Source of the DNA: Panopea generosa
Lineage: Eukaryota > Mollusca > Bivalvia > Adapedonta > Hiatellidae
DNA length: 64,000 bases
Reading direction: 5' to 3'
NCBI GenBank assembly: GCA_029582155.1
Contig: CM055901.1
Span: forward strand, 50,287,206 to 50,351,205
Position 1 is the first letter of the stretch; each line of letters starts with the position of its first letter. The position numbers and the translations under genes are program-made. Below are positions 34,600-47,139 of the stretch, piece by piece. The notes beneath the pieces were generated by a model. It searched no databases and was not told where the DNA came from. It saw nothing but the letters and a program-made list of their open reading frames with translations.

Positions 34600-36340
34600 C
34601 CACATTGGTTTTTTCTCTTATATTTACACAATGGCACATGACTTCCGTATGCTTTTTTTTGCTATAATTACACACTGACACCTGTCTTCCATATGTTTTT
34701 GGGGGGTTTTTTTTGCTATATTAACAATAAACACAATGACACTGTCTTTTGTAATTTTTTTACACAATGACATATGTCTTCCAAATGGGTTTTTTCTCTT
34801 ATATTTACACACCGACGCCTGTCTTCTATATGATTTTTTTGCTATACATGTATTTATAATAAACACAATGACAATGTCTCTCGTCTTTTTTCTCTTGTAT
34901 TAACACAATGGCACATATCTTTCACATGGATGTTTTCTCTTATATTTACACAATGACACATGTCTTTCACATGGATGTTTTCACTTATATTTACACAATG
35001 ACATATGTCTTTCACATGGATGTTTTCTCTTATATTTACACAATGACACGTCTTTCACATGGATGTTTTCTCTTATATTTACACAATGACACATGTCTTT
35101 CACAAGATGTTTTCACTTATATTTACACAATGACACATGTCTTTCACTTGGATGTTTTCTCTTATATTTACACAATGACACATGTCTTTCACATGGATGT
35201 TTTCACTTATATTTACACAATGACACATGTCTTTCACATGGATGTTTTCTCTTATATTTACACAATGACACATGTCTTTCACATGGATGTTTTCTCTTAT
35301 ATTTACACAATGACACATGTCTTTCACATGGATGTTTTCTCTTATATTTACACAATGACACATGTCTTTCACAAGATGTTTTCACTTATATTTACACAAT
35401 AAAACATGTCTTTCACATGGATGTTTTCTCTTATATTTACACAATAACACATGTCTTTCACATGGATGTTTTCTCTTATATTTACACAATGACACATGTC
35501 TTTCACATGGATGTTTTCTCTTATATTTACACAATGACACATGTCTTCCATATGGTTTTTTTCTCTTGTATTTCCAGAATAACACATATCTTCCAAAGGG
35601 TTTTTTCTCTTATATTTATGCAATTACACAGTCCTGTCTTCCACATACATTTTTTCTCTTATATTTACACAATGACACATGTCTTCCACATGGGTTTTTC
35701 TCTTATTTTACACAATGACACATGTCTTCCACATGGGTTTTTTCTCTTATATTTACATAATGATACATGTTTTCCACATGGGTTTTTTTCTCTTATATTT
35801 ACACAATGACACATGTCTTCCACATGGGTTTTTTCTCTTATATTTACATAATGATACATGTTTTCCACATGGGTTTTTTCTCTTATATTTACACAATGAC
35901 ACTTTCTGCATGGGTTTTTATTTATATTTACACAATGACACCTGTCTTCCACATGGGTATTTAATTTATATTTCCACAATGTCACCTGTCTTCCACATGT
36001 TGTTTTTTTTTATTTATATTTCCACAATGATACCAATATATAAATTAACACAATTATGGCACCTGTTTTCATATATTTCCACAATGACACCTGTCTCCCT
36101 GTATGTCACTATATATTTACACAATTACACCTGTCATCCATATGGTCCTGTCTTCTTTGTAGTTATTTTTGCTACATTTACACAATTACACCTGTTTTCC
36201 ATATGTTGTTTTCATACATTTTGCACACTGGCATATTTTACACATAATTTTTCTTTTATTATATTTATATTCCAATAATACAGGTCATGTCTTCCATATT
36301 TTATTTTTTACTAATGACACAATGTCATATCTTTAAAATG
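34600..36340. repeat. Minisatellite, 45-bp unit, about 36 copies
   Basis: The unit contains tttacacaatgacacatgtc, tttcacatggatgttttctc and ttata. The centre (34900-35560) is nearly uniform, while both flanks are diverged and length-variable, the usual pattern when unequal exchange homogenises the middle. The 45-bp period keeps several frames open on both strands (up to 238 codons at 35093-35809, plus), with a 15-residue repeat. I treat these as non-coding. Confidence 0.97.
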
Positions 36341-37579
36341 TTTACAAAATGAAACCTGTTTTGCATTCATATATGCACAAATACAACTATGATATTTAAA
36401 CAATAAAACATGAAAGATGTATAACAACAATATCCATTACTTAACAATCAATTAATCAATCAACCAATCACCAATATATCTTAATAGTATCAATTTTCAA
36501 TTGCTTGCTTATATTTATCTTAATATGTAATTTGCATATTTAATTGCATTTATCTTGATATGCACACATTTTCAAAGTTACATTGTATATATCTTAATTA
36601 CCTATTTTAATAGTTACATAACCTATAGAGACAGTATCTTACATGAGTGCTTATTTATTATTGAATTTATTAAACAAGAAAAATATATTATTTCACCAAG
36701 TGAGTTAATAAATTCAGTAATAAATGAGCATGAATGTAAGATTCATTTTTTCACATAACTCAGGAAAAGTTTACATTTACCATTTATCTAACCTATCACC
36801 TCTATAAGGACCAAGAAAAAATTGGGCATAACCTCTAAAAGGAACGAGAAAAAATTGGGCAAATTGTAACTATGATGTCATGTCTGAAAATAACGTCATT
36901 TAACCATGACAAATCAACATCATTTATATTTTCGGGCAAGTCTGCAAGTACTTCGGCAATTACGTATGAGACCAAGTTAAACGGGAAGCACTGAGCGATG
37001 AATAGGAATTGACACTACCCTAGGTTAACATCTAAAATATGTCAACATTCATTATGCTCCTGCATCATAAATTATGCAATAGATCTTAATATAACATCAA
37101 TTTTTTGCTTTTTGGTAAATATTTTAATATGTACCAACTTTCATAGTAACAAAACACCAGTTTCATGATAAGTTGCCTTAGTAATGCTGCTTATATTTTG
37201 TAGTTATTTTCTAATGCCATGCCAGGAAGCAAACATTGCTCAGTGTGATTGTTATCTATTGGAGCAATTAATTCTGTTACAAATATCTTACATTTGCTAA
37301 TTTTCTTAATTGTAAAAGTTGTATGTAATTGCTGCCATGAGCAAACAGGTATTAACATCAATGCAGGAGTAAATGGTAGATGAAGGAATAAATGCTAAAA
37401 TAGCATCTGACGAACATAAAAGTGGGATTTTGCCTTCTGGCTTATCATTTCTCTACAATAAAACTGAGGTAATAATGAACAACTTTTGCTTAGAATAACT
37501 TTGCCCTAATTAAGTAGATAATGATAATTGTGTAAACTCATGAGACATGGAAATTAAATGTTATGAAGATGTTAGTAAT
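36341..37579. other. Mostly single-copy sequence
   Basis: A two-copy ~43-bp duplication around 36800-36870 (gagaaaaaattgggcaaatt). An aatcaatcaaccaatc run at 36445-36470 resembles a SINE tail but no element body precedes it. Confidence 0.5.
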
Positions 37580-37640
37580 GCTAATGGTGATAATGCTGAT
37601 GATGATGATGGTGATGATGATGGTGATGAGGTAAACAATT
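37580..37640. repeat. GAT-type microsatellite
   Basis: Interrupted gatgatgatggtgatgatga tract. It is followed at 37660-37690 by an interrupted CTG/CTT tract. Confidence 0.85.
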
Positions 37641-37825
37641 ACAATAAGATAATCACTTTACTGCTGCTGCTACTGTTGCTTCTGCTTTTGATGGTAATGC
37701 TGACAATGATAGTTTTGATCAGAGAGGTCTTCACTAATTGGTGATGATGCGGAAAATAAGTGCTTGTAAAGATGTTGTTGTCAATGACATAGATAATGCA
37801 ACTGTAGCAGGCAAAGAAAATGAAT

Positions 37826-38216
37826 TAATAGATGCTGGCAGAGATGACAAATCAATAGATGCTGGCAGAGATGATGAATCAAAAGATGCTGGCAAAGATG
37901 ACAAATCAATGAATGCAGATAAAGATGATAAATCAATAGATGCTTGCAAAGATGATGAATCAATAAATGCTGGCAGAGATGATAAATCAATAGATGCTGG
38001 CAAAGATGATAAATCAATAGATGCTGGCAAAGATGATGAATCAATAAATGCTGGCAGAGACGATAAATCAATAGATGCTGGCAAAGATGATGAATCAATA
38101 GATGCTGGCAAAAATGATAAATCAATAAATGCTGACAGAGATGATAAATCAATAGATGCTGGCAAAGATGATGAATCAATAGATGCTGGCAAAGAAAATA
38201 AGCAATATATGCTGGC
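37826..38216. repeat. Minisatellite, 27-bp unit, about 14 copies
   Basis: The unit is atagatgctggcaaagatga plus taaatca. It gives a 165-codon plus-strand frame of a charged nonapeptide (SIDAGKDDK) and two minus-strand frames of about 150 codons. Openness on both strands and the lack of any start context, splice signal or partner gene argue for a satellite. It remains the array whose plus-strand product looks most like a soluble repeat protein. Confidence 0.93.
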
Positions 38217-38617
38217 AATGATAATGAAGCAATAGATGAACAGTTAAGTATAATTAATCACTTGTTTAAGTGAAATATCATTTGAATGTCATTGAGCAGT
38301 ATGGTCCAAGTCAGCATGGCAATTTCAGTGTTCATAGGTGAAATTTAATTTGTATTTCACTAAATCAACAATTTTTATTTACGACTGAAATCAGTGAAAC
38401 ATTTTATTTCACCAGTTTAATAATGATTATCAAAACAACTCACTGAGAAATCTTTATAAGTTATCAAAAACACAAATATTGATCTTTGCTAGCAAAGACA
38501 ATGAAAATTATATTTATTAATCTACAAAAAGATGATGAATGTATTGAATCTGACTTTGACATTTTGACTGAAAATGCTTATCAGTAAAATTACTATCATA
38601 ACCATCTCCCTAACTTT
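38217..38617. other. Single-copy AT-rich sequence
   Basis: No supportable feature. Confidence 0.5.
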
Positions 38618-38815
38618 GGTTTAAACTTATCTATTTTACATTGATTGTAAATTCACAAAACTTAGACCCATGCTCAAAATTTTCCTTGACCAGTACTAAG
38701 CATATATATGAATAAAGTTTCTAACTCAGGACACCATATTATGGTAGAGGCTGGGATCAAACCGTCTTACCCTCCATTTCTGGGCCCAATGACCAACCCG
38801 TAAACAACAAGCTGC
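38618..38815 (-). mobile_element. SINE family C, diverged
   Basis: The plus strand reads ttttacattgattgtaaatt, gaccagtactaagcatatat, aggacaccatattatggtag and gctgggatcaaaccgtc, the family C parts in reverse order. The box B region (gatcaaacc) is recognisable; box A is decayed. Confidence 0.55.
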
Positions 38816-38890
38816 AATGGAATAACGTCAAAATGAAATCTAGCAGTCTGTTGCTATATAGAACTAAAATCTTACCATTCATTGATCGCA

Positions 38891-39040
38891 AAAATAATCT
38901 TCAAACCTAATGTCCAGTAAAATACACAGGCTAGCAGACGAAAATATCACCAGAAAATGCAAAATGGAAAAAATAATCCTGAAACCTAATGTCCAGTAAA
39001 ATACAAAGGCTAGCAGACGAAAAAATCACCAGAAAATATA
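38891..39040. repeat. Two-copy ~79-bp tandem duplication
   Basis: cctaatgtccagtaaaatac and aggctagcagacgaaaa occur twice. The copies differ at few sites, so the duplication is recent. A short piece (atgtccagtaaaata) recurs near 40050. Confidence 0.85.
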
Positions 39041-39467
39041 TCATGTGGCAGACTATCAAAGTATTTTTATACAATATAGCTCAATCCTGAATCAAGCGAA
39101 AATGTTTACTTGCACAAAACAAGATTTGTTTTTGCTATTATATTCACGCTATTATATTCAAAGTGGAATGCTGTAACTGGGGAAATAAACGTCTCATAAA
39201 GTATTTGGAGACTAATGGAGAATGGAGTACAGATGCATAAATATCCAGCTTTCAATGTAATTCCGAGTCTATGGAAACAATATGTATTACACTTTATTAC
39301 TATTTACTGGCGTATGATTCATACACATTAGACAGACGCAAACTAAGACAATGGCAACAAAAAAAGACTCGAAGTGTCTGTAAAATGATGTTTTGAGAGT
39401 CTTGTTTCAAATACTGTGCCTATAAAATGAGAAACTATTTTAAAAGACCTCATTTAAATGCTAGATA
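39041..39467. other. Single-copy sequence
   Basis: No supportable feature. Confidence 0.5.
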
Positions 39468-39650
39468 TTAAAACTATCAAAACTCCATATATAAAAAAAC
39501 AATTACAAGAGTTGTTAAAGAGTAGCACAAATGGACTATTGAAACTCCATATATAAAAAACAATACAAGAGTTGTTGGAGAGTAGCACAGCTCAACTATT
39601 GAAACTCCAAATGATAAAATAAGATCTGTTGGACAGCATAAATCATTATA
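39468..39650. repeat. ~61-bp tandem repeat, about 3 copies
   Basis: aactccatatataaaaaaca at 39481, 39543 and (diverged) 39603, each followed by acaagagttgttgg-type sequence. A distant diverged copy (aaaacaagagctgtaggaca) sits at 39976. Confidence 0.75.
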
Positions 39651-41224
39651 ATTAATTGAACCTGGGTGGTTTGCAGAATTATCTGGGGCCAGCTATTTTT
39701 CACCATCTTGTTTTATCACTTTCTTAAATCTTTTTTGCAATCACAGGACTTTGTTTAGAATGAAAGTTTTGTAATGCCTTAAAGCTGGTTTATTCACCAG
39801 AAGTTTTATCACATGAATATTCTTATTATTCATTGACTGATCCCCATCCCCAAACTGTGGGGAGAGCTGCCCCAGCAACCCATGCAGGGATTGGGGGACT
39901 AAGGACCAACTGTAGCCTACTTTTTCAATTAAGGCTTCTACCCTATCAACTGAAAATATATAAACTCTGTATGAATAAAACAAGAGCTGTAGGACAACAC
40001 TGCAGCTCTGCTAATAACATGTTACAAAACAATTAATATACATAACACATGTCCAGTAAAATATATCTTGTTTCCAGTGACCTTGGCATTTGGGTTACCT
40101 ACACTATCAGCGGATATATATCCAAAATAAATGCCAGTCCCAATGCAAAGTTTCATGATGATAAAAGTTAAAGATCTTTAGCAATCTTGTCACACATATT
40201 CAACTATTGGATCAAGACGGTGACATATCAACCTTTTCTTTTAATTGCCTTTAAAGGTAGTATATCAAGAGAAAAAATGCTATAAATATATTAGAAATTA
40301 ATAAAAATAAAAATCAATAGTAAGCATTTCATTATCATAACTAAATAAAATTTGAATGTTCTGTATATCAATATTTTAATCGAAGTACACGTGAAATCCC
40401 CATTCTAAAAATAGACAGCACTTAAATACTGCTTGACGACCATCACATCATCATTCGAACTCTTTCTAAAATGAAACAAGTTCTACAATATGTAAACCAG
40501 TATGACAGTTCAAATCGAAATCAAAATGAAATCACATGACTCATCATATATGTCACAAAATTTGATGCGATTTTAAGCAGGAAATTTTATTCTAACATGT
40601 GGGGTAGCCCAAAATAGGAAATCCCTAATCAATATATTATTCTGGCATGTTTAACAAGACATCTTTATGGTTATACGGGATCAGTGAGTGTAGTGAGGCA
40701 TTATATATTAGAAAAAAATGTCATTAGTCAATTTTAAAATACTGAACAATTCTGAGATACCACCTTTAAAAGGGAGAAACTAAAATACTGAGAGTTCACA
40801 TGATTACAATGCATGCATTCTAAGTTAAATATCTGCTGTGCTTTATGCTATAAAAATCAGAAGCACTGTTCTGTTTAAACATTCCTTCAATCCCCTAGCC
40901 CTTAAACCTGCCATAGTATTTTCTTGTGTTTCTTTATAGATTTTTATAAAAAAAACAGTTTCCCTTAAAATTTGTCAGTATCACTTTGAATATTCGTTAT
41001 TAAATTTAAAGATAATTTTTAAATTTTATAGAACATAACAGTAAGTATGTTAAAAAAATATATAAGGTAAGTTTCATGATTTTTTTTCAAAATATGCCCA
41101 TCGAAATACATAATGCAGCCAAAATTTGGCCATGTCAGCCAGAACCTGGTCGGGAATTGGTATCACCAGTGTATTTCGTTGTATTTCATACTCTTTTATT
41201 TGACTCTAAGTAAATCTTTGTATA
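39651..41224. other. Single-copy and dispersed-repeat-like sequence
   Basis: 39835-40020 contains GC-richer sequence with two opposite short frames (67 and 80 codons) without motif, plus the aaacaagagctgt motif. 40070-40230 (ttccagtgaccttggcattt, gcaaagtttcatgatgataa) reads like a dispersed repeat remnant, but I cannot align it to another copy here. Confidence 0.4.
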
Positions 41225-41835
41225 GTTTGGGCATAATGAAATGTGATTATGGAATCCTGTTTGGCAACAGCATTTTGAAATGTGATAGTGGAACCTTATT
41301 CGATGGTGAAAACTTGTTTAGTGTGATCGTAATAAATTACGAAAGTAACACCTTGTTTGAAGGGAAACATAGTAAACTGTGGAAGTGGGAGATTGTGTAA
41401 TGTAGTCATAATGAAATGTGATAACAATTTCATAATTCAAAGTGGGGAAGGTTAACAAACTGTGAAAGCTGTAACTTGTGTAGAGCAGTCATAATGAAAT
41501 GTGACAGAAATGTGATAACAAAACTTTGTTTTAATGGGGGGAATAACAAACTGTGAAAGAGGAAGCTTGTGTAGTGTAGTCATAATGAAATGTGAACAAA
41601 CTGTGAAACTGTGAAAGAGGACGTGTGTATAGTGTAGTCATAATGAAATGTGACAGAAATTTGATAACAAAACCATGTTTTTTAAAAAGAGTGGCTTAAC
41701 AAACTAAAAGTGGAAACTTGTGTAGTGAAGTCACAATGAAATTTGATAACAAAACCATGTTTTTTAAAAGGGGGTGACTTAACAAACTGTGAAAGTGGAA
41801 ACTTGGGTAGTGAAGTCATAATGAAATTCAACATT
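41225..41835. repeat. Degenerate array, ~85-90 bp unit, about 7 copies
   Basis: cttgtgtagtgtagtcataa with tgaaatgtgataacaaaacc recurs near 41390, 41475, 41564, 41627, 41717 and 41802, one unit being shortened to 63 bp. The 95-codon plus frame at 41113-41400 ends inside it and is incidental. Confidence 0.88.
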
Positions 41836-43744
41836 GGTTTGAAACATCACAACGTATTGTGTCATGTATATATATAGCCACATAGACCTGCGTTACATAG
41901 TGTCATACTAATATAGATACATATATCTGTGACAATAAAAAAAAATTCAAAACATATTTTCAAGGAACTTTATTTGTAAACAATATTAATTCGGACACAG
42001 CCATAACTGTCTCATGAATACTATTTGACCTATAACCTTGGATTTATTTCCTTAAAAAATATAATTATACAACCTTGTGTTTGACAATTAAATTATTAAT
42101 TAGAATGGATACTACTTACTGAGAGTCAAACCTTGTAGACCCCAGACAGGCTGATCTGGGCTTACTTATAAATGGTATAAAGGAAGTGGAAATCATGCAA
42201 AGAGTCAATTTACCCACATGTTCTACCGCTGGATTCTGTTTGCTGGCTGCAAATATCTTTCCATTATATGTTTATTGCATTGACTTAATAACAAAGGCCT
42301 GACTCATTGATTTTATTTCACTAAATTTTCTAGTACAGTTACTTCCCCTGTTTATCATTTATTTCTCCCACAAAACAGTAGCTTCCCCTAACACATAATA
42401 AATAAACATCTATATAATATTATAAGCCTACAGAATTATATTTTCCATGCACAACACTAAAAGAAACAACTTACCTTATGATTATATGGAATGAACTAAT
42501 CCCTTTTGTTTGTATATGAAACACTTCACAGATCTAAAAACCTGAAATTAAACAAAGAAATATTTAATGCATTGGAACAATCGGTATTCTTATGTCAATC
42601 ACATTTAATTGTTATTCAAGCTCACACAACATTAACTTCCACATTTAACATTTCCCATAATTTCATGCCTCGTGATCACCTCCGCCCATCAAGTCTGATG
42701 AAACAGAATTTAAAAGTTAGTTAAGTCAATCACCGCTGATTTTAAAAATTCAATAACATTTCCATGCACTAATCACTAGTAATTGACTTACAAATCGATC
42801 GCAATCAATTTATGTTTCCACGTTCATAAAGTCAGTTCTACGACAAAGAACCGTTTCCAGTAATGGAAAAAACAAATTAAACCAAACATTTTAAAATAAA
42901 TACAACAGCTTTTCCTGATAATTATCCGCTATGTTTTATCCATCCAATCACTTTATTATATTATTCAACAAACAGTGGTGGTACTCACTCTCTTTGTCTT
43001 AATTCCAAACTTTTTAATTAACAAAAAGACCTAATCACCATAAAAAAAACACAAAAATCACTGTAAGTTTTTTTAACAAATTTAAACGAGTATAAATAAA
43101 CAATCAAACACACACGTCAACTTTTTTCTTTTTTTTTTTGTTGAGAAATTTAGTAATTGTGCCTATTCTGTAATGTAACCATCCAAAGCTGGCGTATGAA
43201 TTGTTAATACAATGATCTCATCCTAACAAATTATTCCAATATTCCATGAATGCCTATAGCTGGGCAAGTCCCACTTAACAATTATGGATAGTTTCAGAGC
43301 CAAACCTGGAGATCGGATACATTCGTAACTCGCCCAATAATCAATAAGCCAGATCAAACGGCCTATGAGTATTACAAACAATGGAAAACACCGAGAACTT
43401 CAACTTAACCAAGATTTGTACGCTTGTCACGGAACGCGCTGGTTAATAGTTCCGAGCTTGTACCGGAGAAATACAAATGGATTACAAACTATTTCACAAT
43501 GTCAGTTTAAAGGATCGACTTAAACTGTACAAATCACAAAGTGAACAGAGTACCTCGAGTTATGATAATAATTGCTGAAAATAAATTTTAATTTCTGAAA
43601 AAAACACACAACCAAGAAATAATGAATAAACTTTATTTGTGGATTTCTCTGGCTTACTTTTATAAAGGCACAGATCCCGATGTTTCTGAAATACATTCTG
43701 GCACAAAAACATTTTGTTAATGCACCCTTTATACTTTTTTAACA
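41836..43744. other. Longest single-copy interval in the right half, ~1.9 kb
   Basis: No SINE or tandem array found. 43170-43560 is less AT-rich than its surroundings but has no open frame of note. A 72-codon plus frame at 42506-42724 has no motif. Confidence 0.5.
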
Positions 43745-44058
43745 AATATGTGTACTTAAAACTCCAACATACTTACTTAATAAATACTTATAATTCACGA
43801 AATGCTTACTCAACAAATTATTAAAACTCCAGGAGTGCTTTCCTAACAAATACCTTAAACTCCCGGGATTCTCTGAGGTGCTTACTCAACAAATACTTAA
43901 AAATCCTGGGATACTTACCCAACAAATTATTAAAACTCCCACCAAGCTTACTCAAAAAATACTTTAAAACTTCCTGGATGTTTACTCAACAAATTATTTA
44001 AATTCCTGGGATGCTTACTCAACAAATACTTATAACTCTTGGGATGCTTACATAATAA
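43745..44058. repeat. Degenerate array, ~34-bp unit, about 9 copies
   Basis: tgcttactcaacaaatactt with aaaactcctgggatg recurs with small length changes. Copies differ at several positions. Confidence 0.88.
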
Positions 44059-44364
44059 TTTCTTAAAAAACCTCCAGTACTGTTATAATGTCTTAAAGAC
44101 TGCCATTTGTATGCATTTTACAAAATTTCAGTTGTTAACAAATACATAACTTGAATAGCCAACAGAATCTATGTACATAACTACAGCCAAGAATAAATAA
44201 TAAATAATTACTACTTTGTCTCATATATAAACTGGGGTCTCATCCTTCATGTGTATTGTGTAAGTAACAGATACAAGCCCTGTGACATGTCCTCATAATC
44301 AAGCCAGTCTTCCATACAGAATATATCCAAGCACTTTATTACATTGTCCACAAAATATATATCA
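44059..44364. other. AT-rich sequence downstream of candidate minus-strand exon
   Basis: On the minus strand it holds an AATAAA at 44335-44340, just past the stop of the candidate exon at 44365-44467 (another AATAAA overlaps the stop at 44369-44374). Otherwise featureless. Confidence 0.35.
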
Positions 44365-44467
44365 TTACTTTATTGATGGAAACAGCCAGTGGCCACTAAG
44401 AACCATCTCGCAGAAAATTACTCCGTAATTAAATTTGTTTTCTAGTGGTGCCAATACACGGGAGACC
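44365..44467 (-). CDS. Candidate 3'-terminal exon, unidentified
   Basis: On the minus strand a strong acceptor (ctatttcttttttag) ends at 44468. From 44467 one frame is open for 33 codons and stops at TAA (44365-44367). The peptide includes VSRVLAPLENKFNYGVIFCE and MVLSGHWLFPSIK, with varied protein-like composition. AATAAA polyadenylation-type signals overlap the stop and occur again at 44335-44340. I do not recognise the family. No upstream exon could be placed with confidence, and the stretch could be part of a dispersed repeat. Confidence 0.2.
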
Positions 44468-45242
44468 CTAAAAAAGAAATAGCTCATTAAGATAGGTCTC
44501 GCAATGATGACAGGGGAGATCACTGAGGGAAGAGGAGGAATTTATCACCAAGTAAATGTAATATTGGGTCTTAGTTGTTCCTGTGTCATGTCTGAAAGTC
44601 TTCTGTTAAAATACACTAGATCTTCAATAAAAGTGGTAATGAAAATGTATCTTCCCCACATAGCACAATGAAGATATGTGAACTTGATGAAGCATGTAAG
44701 ATACCTAGCTTCTGCTTCATCAACATTTTACTTAAATACTTAAACACGTAACTTGATTTTGACTGGTTACTTTAATATTCTTAAATCAATGTCAATGAAA
44801 TCACATGCAGTTTTCTCAGAGTCAGTCTAAAATCATGATCACCTGGATGATTTTCTTTGATTTAAGTTTCTTAAGTATTTTAAGTATATGTTTAAATATG
44901 TTGTTGAAAAGAAGTCATGGCACTGTGCAAGAATGTTGAGATTATACAATTATACAAACTGTATTTCTTCCTATTTCAACTTTTTTCCACCATTTTACAA
45001 AATAAAATCAACCATAAAGTCATAATCAACATGATACTGTAATGTCATTTTATGCAATTCCCAGAGAGGAAAGTAGATGGAATACAATCAATCCTGAAGT
45101 GGTGTCCTGACATTTAAACAAACAAATCTTTGTTTACCATGTTGAATCTGTAAGCATCATTGATACAGGTGCTTGTATCACAATTATCATTATTTGTCAT
45201 GTGACCACTGCTGTAAAATCCTTCTAATTTATTTATTTACAC
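44468..45242. other. Single-copy sequence
   Basis: If the exon at 44365-44467 is real, this would be its upstream intron. A 36-codon minus frame at about 44625-44735 has no clear motif. Confidence 0.4.
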
Positions 45243-45350
45243 TGTTTTCAATGGATCTCTTAAAGCCATATGCAACACATTATATGTTATATTTAGTGGT
45301 AGAGGAAAACCTCAGATTTGTTCAGTGACTAGTAACTGTTTATTCTGCAA
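45243..45350 (-). mobile_element. SINE family A, diverged fragment
   Basis: Plus strand gccatatgcaacacattata, ttagtggtagaggaaaacct and cagatttgttcagt follow the family A order but with many differences. Confidence 0.4.
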
Positions 45351-45821
45351 TATTCAGTAACTATAGTTACTAGTTGCATTCCGGCAATACTGACACATTT
45401 TCTCTTCAATCTCATGAAAGTCTTTTTTTGGAAATTTAAAGTTCATACACTTGTTTTATTTCTAATTATCATGTTCCTATTTTAATCTGCAATGTTAATG
45501 CTCATTAAATGTTTTTTATGCCCGTAAAAGTCTATGAATGAATGATGAATAGGGTTTTACAGCATACCAACACATGATAGGCTATTCGACACCAACAGAA
45601 AGGAAGATTCCAGGTTCACTCTATGAGTACAAAAACAACAAATTAAAATTAATACGTCAACAAATGAATAAGCAGAATATGATTGGTGTATTAGAGAGTC
45701 AGGGTTGGCTGCCTTCAAACACACCTTACACGATTACACCATTTACATATTAAAATAAAATAACAGTTAATCTACATAGTACTGGAAGGTAAAATATCTT
45801 ATCTATCTTATCTATATTTAT
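45351..45821. other. Single-copy sequence
   Basis: A small inverted motif (agtaactatagttact) lies at 45357-45372. Nothing else is supportable. Confidence 0.5.
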
Positions 45822-46015
45822 GTGGAGCATGTGGTCCTTTGGTAGAGTATCGAATCCAAAATTGGAGGGTCGTGGGTTCGATCCTTGGTCATGGCTATGT
45901 GTGGTGTCCTTAAGCAAGACACTTATTTCACATATGCTTAAAGTGGAAGACTTCAAGCATGACTTGTATAAGTTGTAATAATTTTTTTCACAATCAATGT
46001 AAAGTAAAAAAGTTT
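45822..46015 (+). mobile_element. SINE family C, full length
   Basis: Plus-strand copy with the clearest head: gtggtcctttggtagagta (box A-like) and cgtgggttcgatccttgg (perfect box B). It continues with atggctatgtgtggtgtcct, taagcaagacacttatttc and the 3' end cacaatcaatgtaaagtaaa. Minus-strand frames over it are incidental. Confidence 0.75.
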
Positions 46016-47139
46016 AAACTATTTAGATGATAAATAAACGTTTCTGTGGTGTATTTTGGTAATGGACTATATTTCCATCATTGTACTGGTTATATTTGAG
46101 AACAATAAAAATGTCAAATAGTTGGGGCAATGTATGTTTATATTATATATAGCTAGCACAACACCAGGTAGGAGGATAACAGAGATAAGCCATGTCAAAA
46201 TGGTTCAGGATCACTCCAGCATTGATCCAGCCTATAGCAGAGATTCTGAACACCAGCCAACTTCTCCGGAAAACATTATTGTGTATCAAATCACTGTTTC
46301 ACTTGATTATACCATTGTTTCTGAGCAACTGCTGGATTCATGATTGCTCTTAACCCTTTACTCCATAGTAACGAGCAATCTAAACACTTCCAGCACTGTT
46401 TTCCACTCTGTCAGTTAATATAAGCAGTATTCACCCAATAATTCAAAAGCCTTCCATACTAGGTGTCCAAAGGCGTCTTTATGAAGTAAAGGGTTAAAGT
46501 GATTGTTCTCAAGCAAAAGTGCTCATGACGTTCAACGTGACTATTGCAAGAATGGATTGATACAAAGTGGTGAACATTGGAGTTTTGTTACATCCAATCA
46601 AGGTATCAATGTGAACAGTATATATACATTTTTTTTTAATTAAATAAAATCTGTGCCCAATACTGCCGATGAACAGAGTCTGAAAGAACATATAACTACA
46701 ATATTACAATTTGAATAAATAAAAACTGACCAGTGAGGAAAAATAACATTTATAAAATTATGGTCAAAACAATTTTTGTTGTAAGCAATAGTCAAATCCA
46801 TGATACCGCCATTTTAAGAAACATAAGCCATCTGAATGAACCCTTAATTAAACCCCTTTAGTGTCACTGCACGATATGAACCCCTGTTTGCTCCCGTTCC
46901 CATAATTTAAGTATGTCATTAACATATCACAGAACTTTTTCTATTACGCAACCCTTAGACAGTACTTGAACACAATCATCATGCCAAGTAATGCTCACAG
47001 TAAGACTCACATTTTTTGGTGCCAGTCTTTAACTCATTCCATCGAGTGTCATAGAACCTAGGCACCTATTAACGCTTCACATTAGTTACTCACTGTGTGC
47101 AGGAGCAGTATCACACAGAACATAGCTCACTCTTGATTA
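46016..47139. other. Single-copy sequence with one protein-like short frame
   Basis: The frame at 46122-46343 (+, 73 codons) has varied residues (VQDHSSIDPAYSRDSEHQPT) and an acceptor-like tatatatag upstream, but no family is recognised. The remainder is featureless. Confidence 0.35.

Noticed and set aside
34908-35809. Multiple long frames (up to 238 codons) on both strands
   Set aside because: They follow from the stop-free 45-bp unit; the same units are open on both strands and in several frames.
36445-36470. SINE tail (aatcaatcaaccaatc)
   Set aside because: No SINE body or tRNA head precedes or follows it; a simple-sequence patch is enough.
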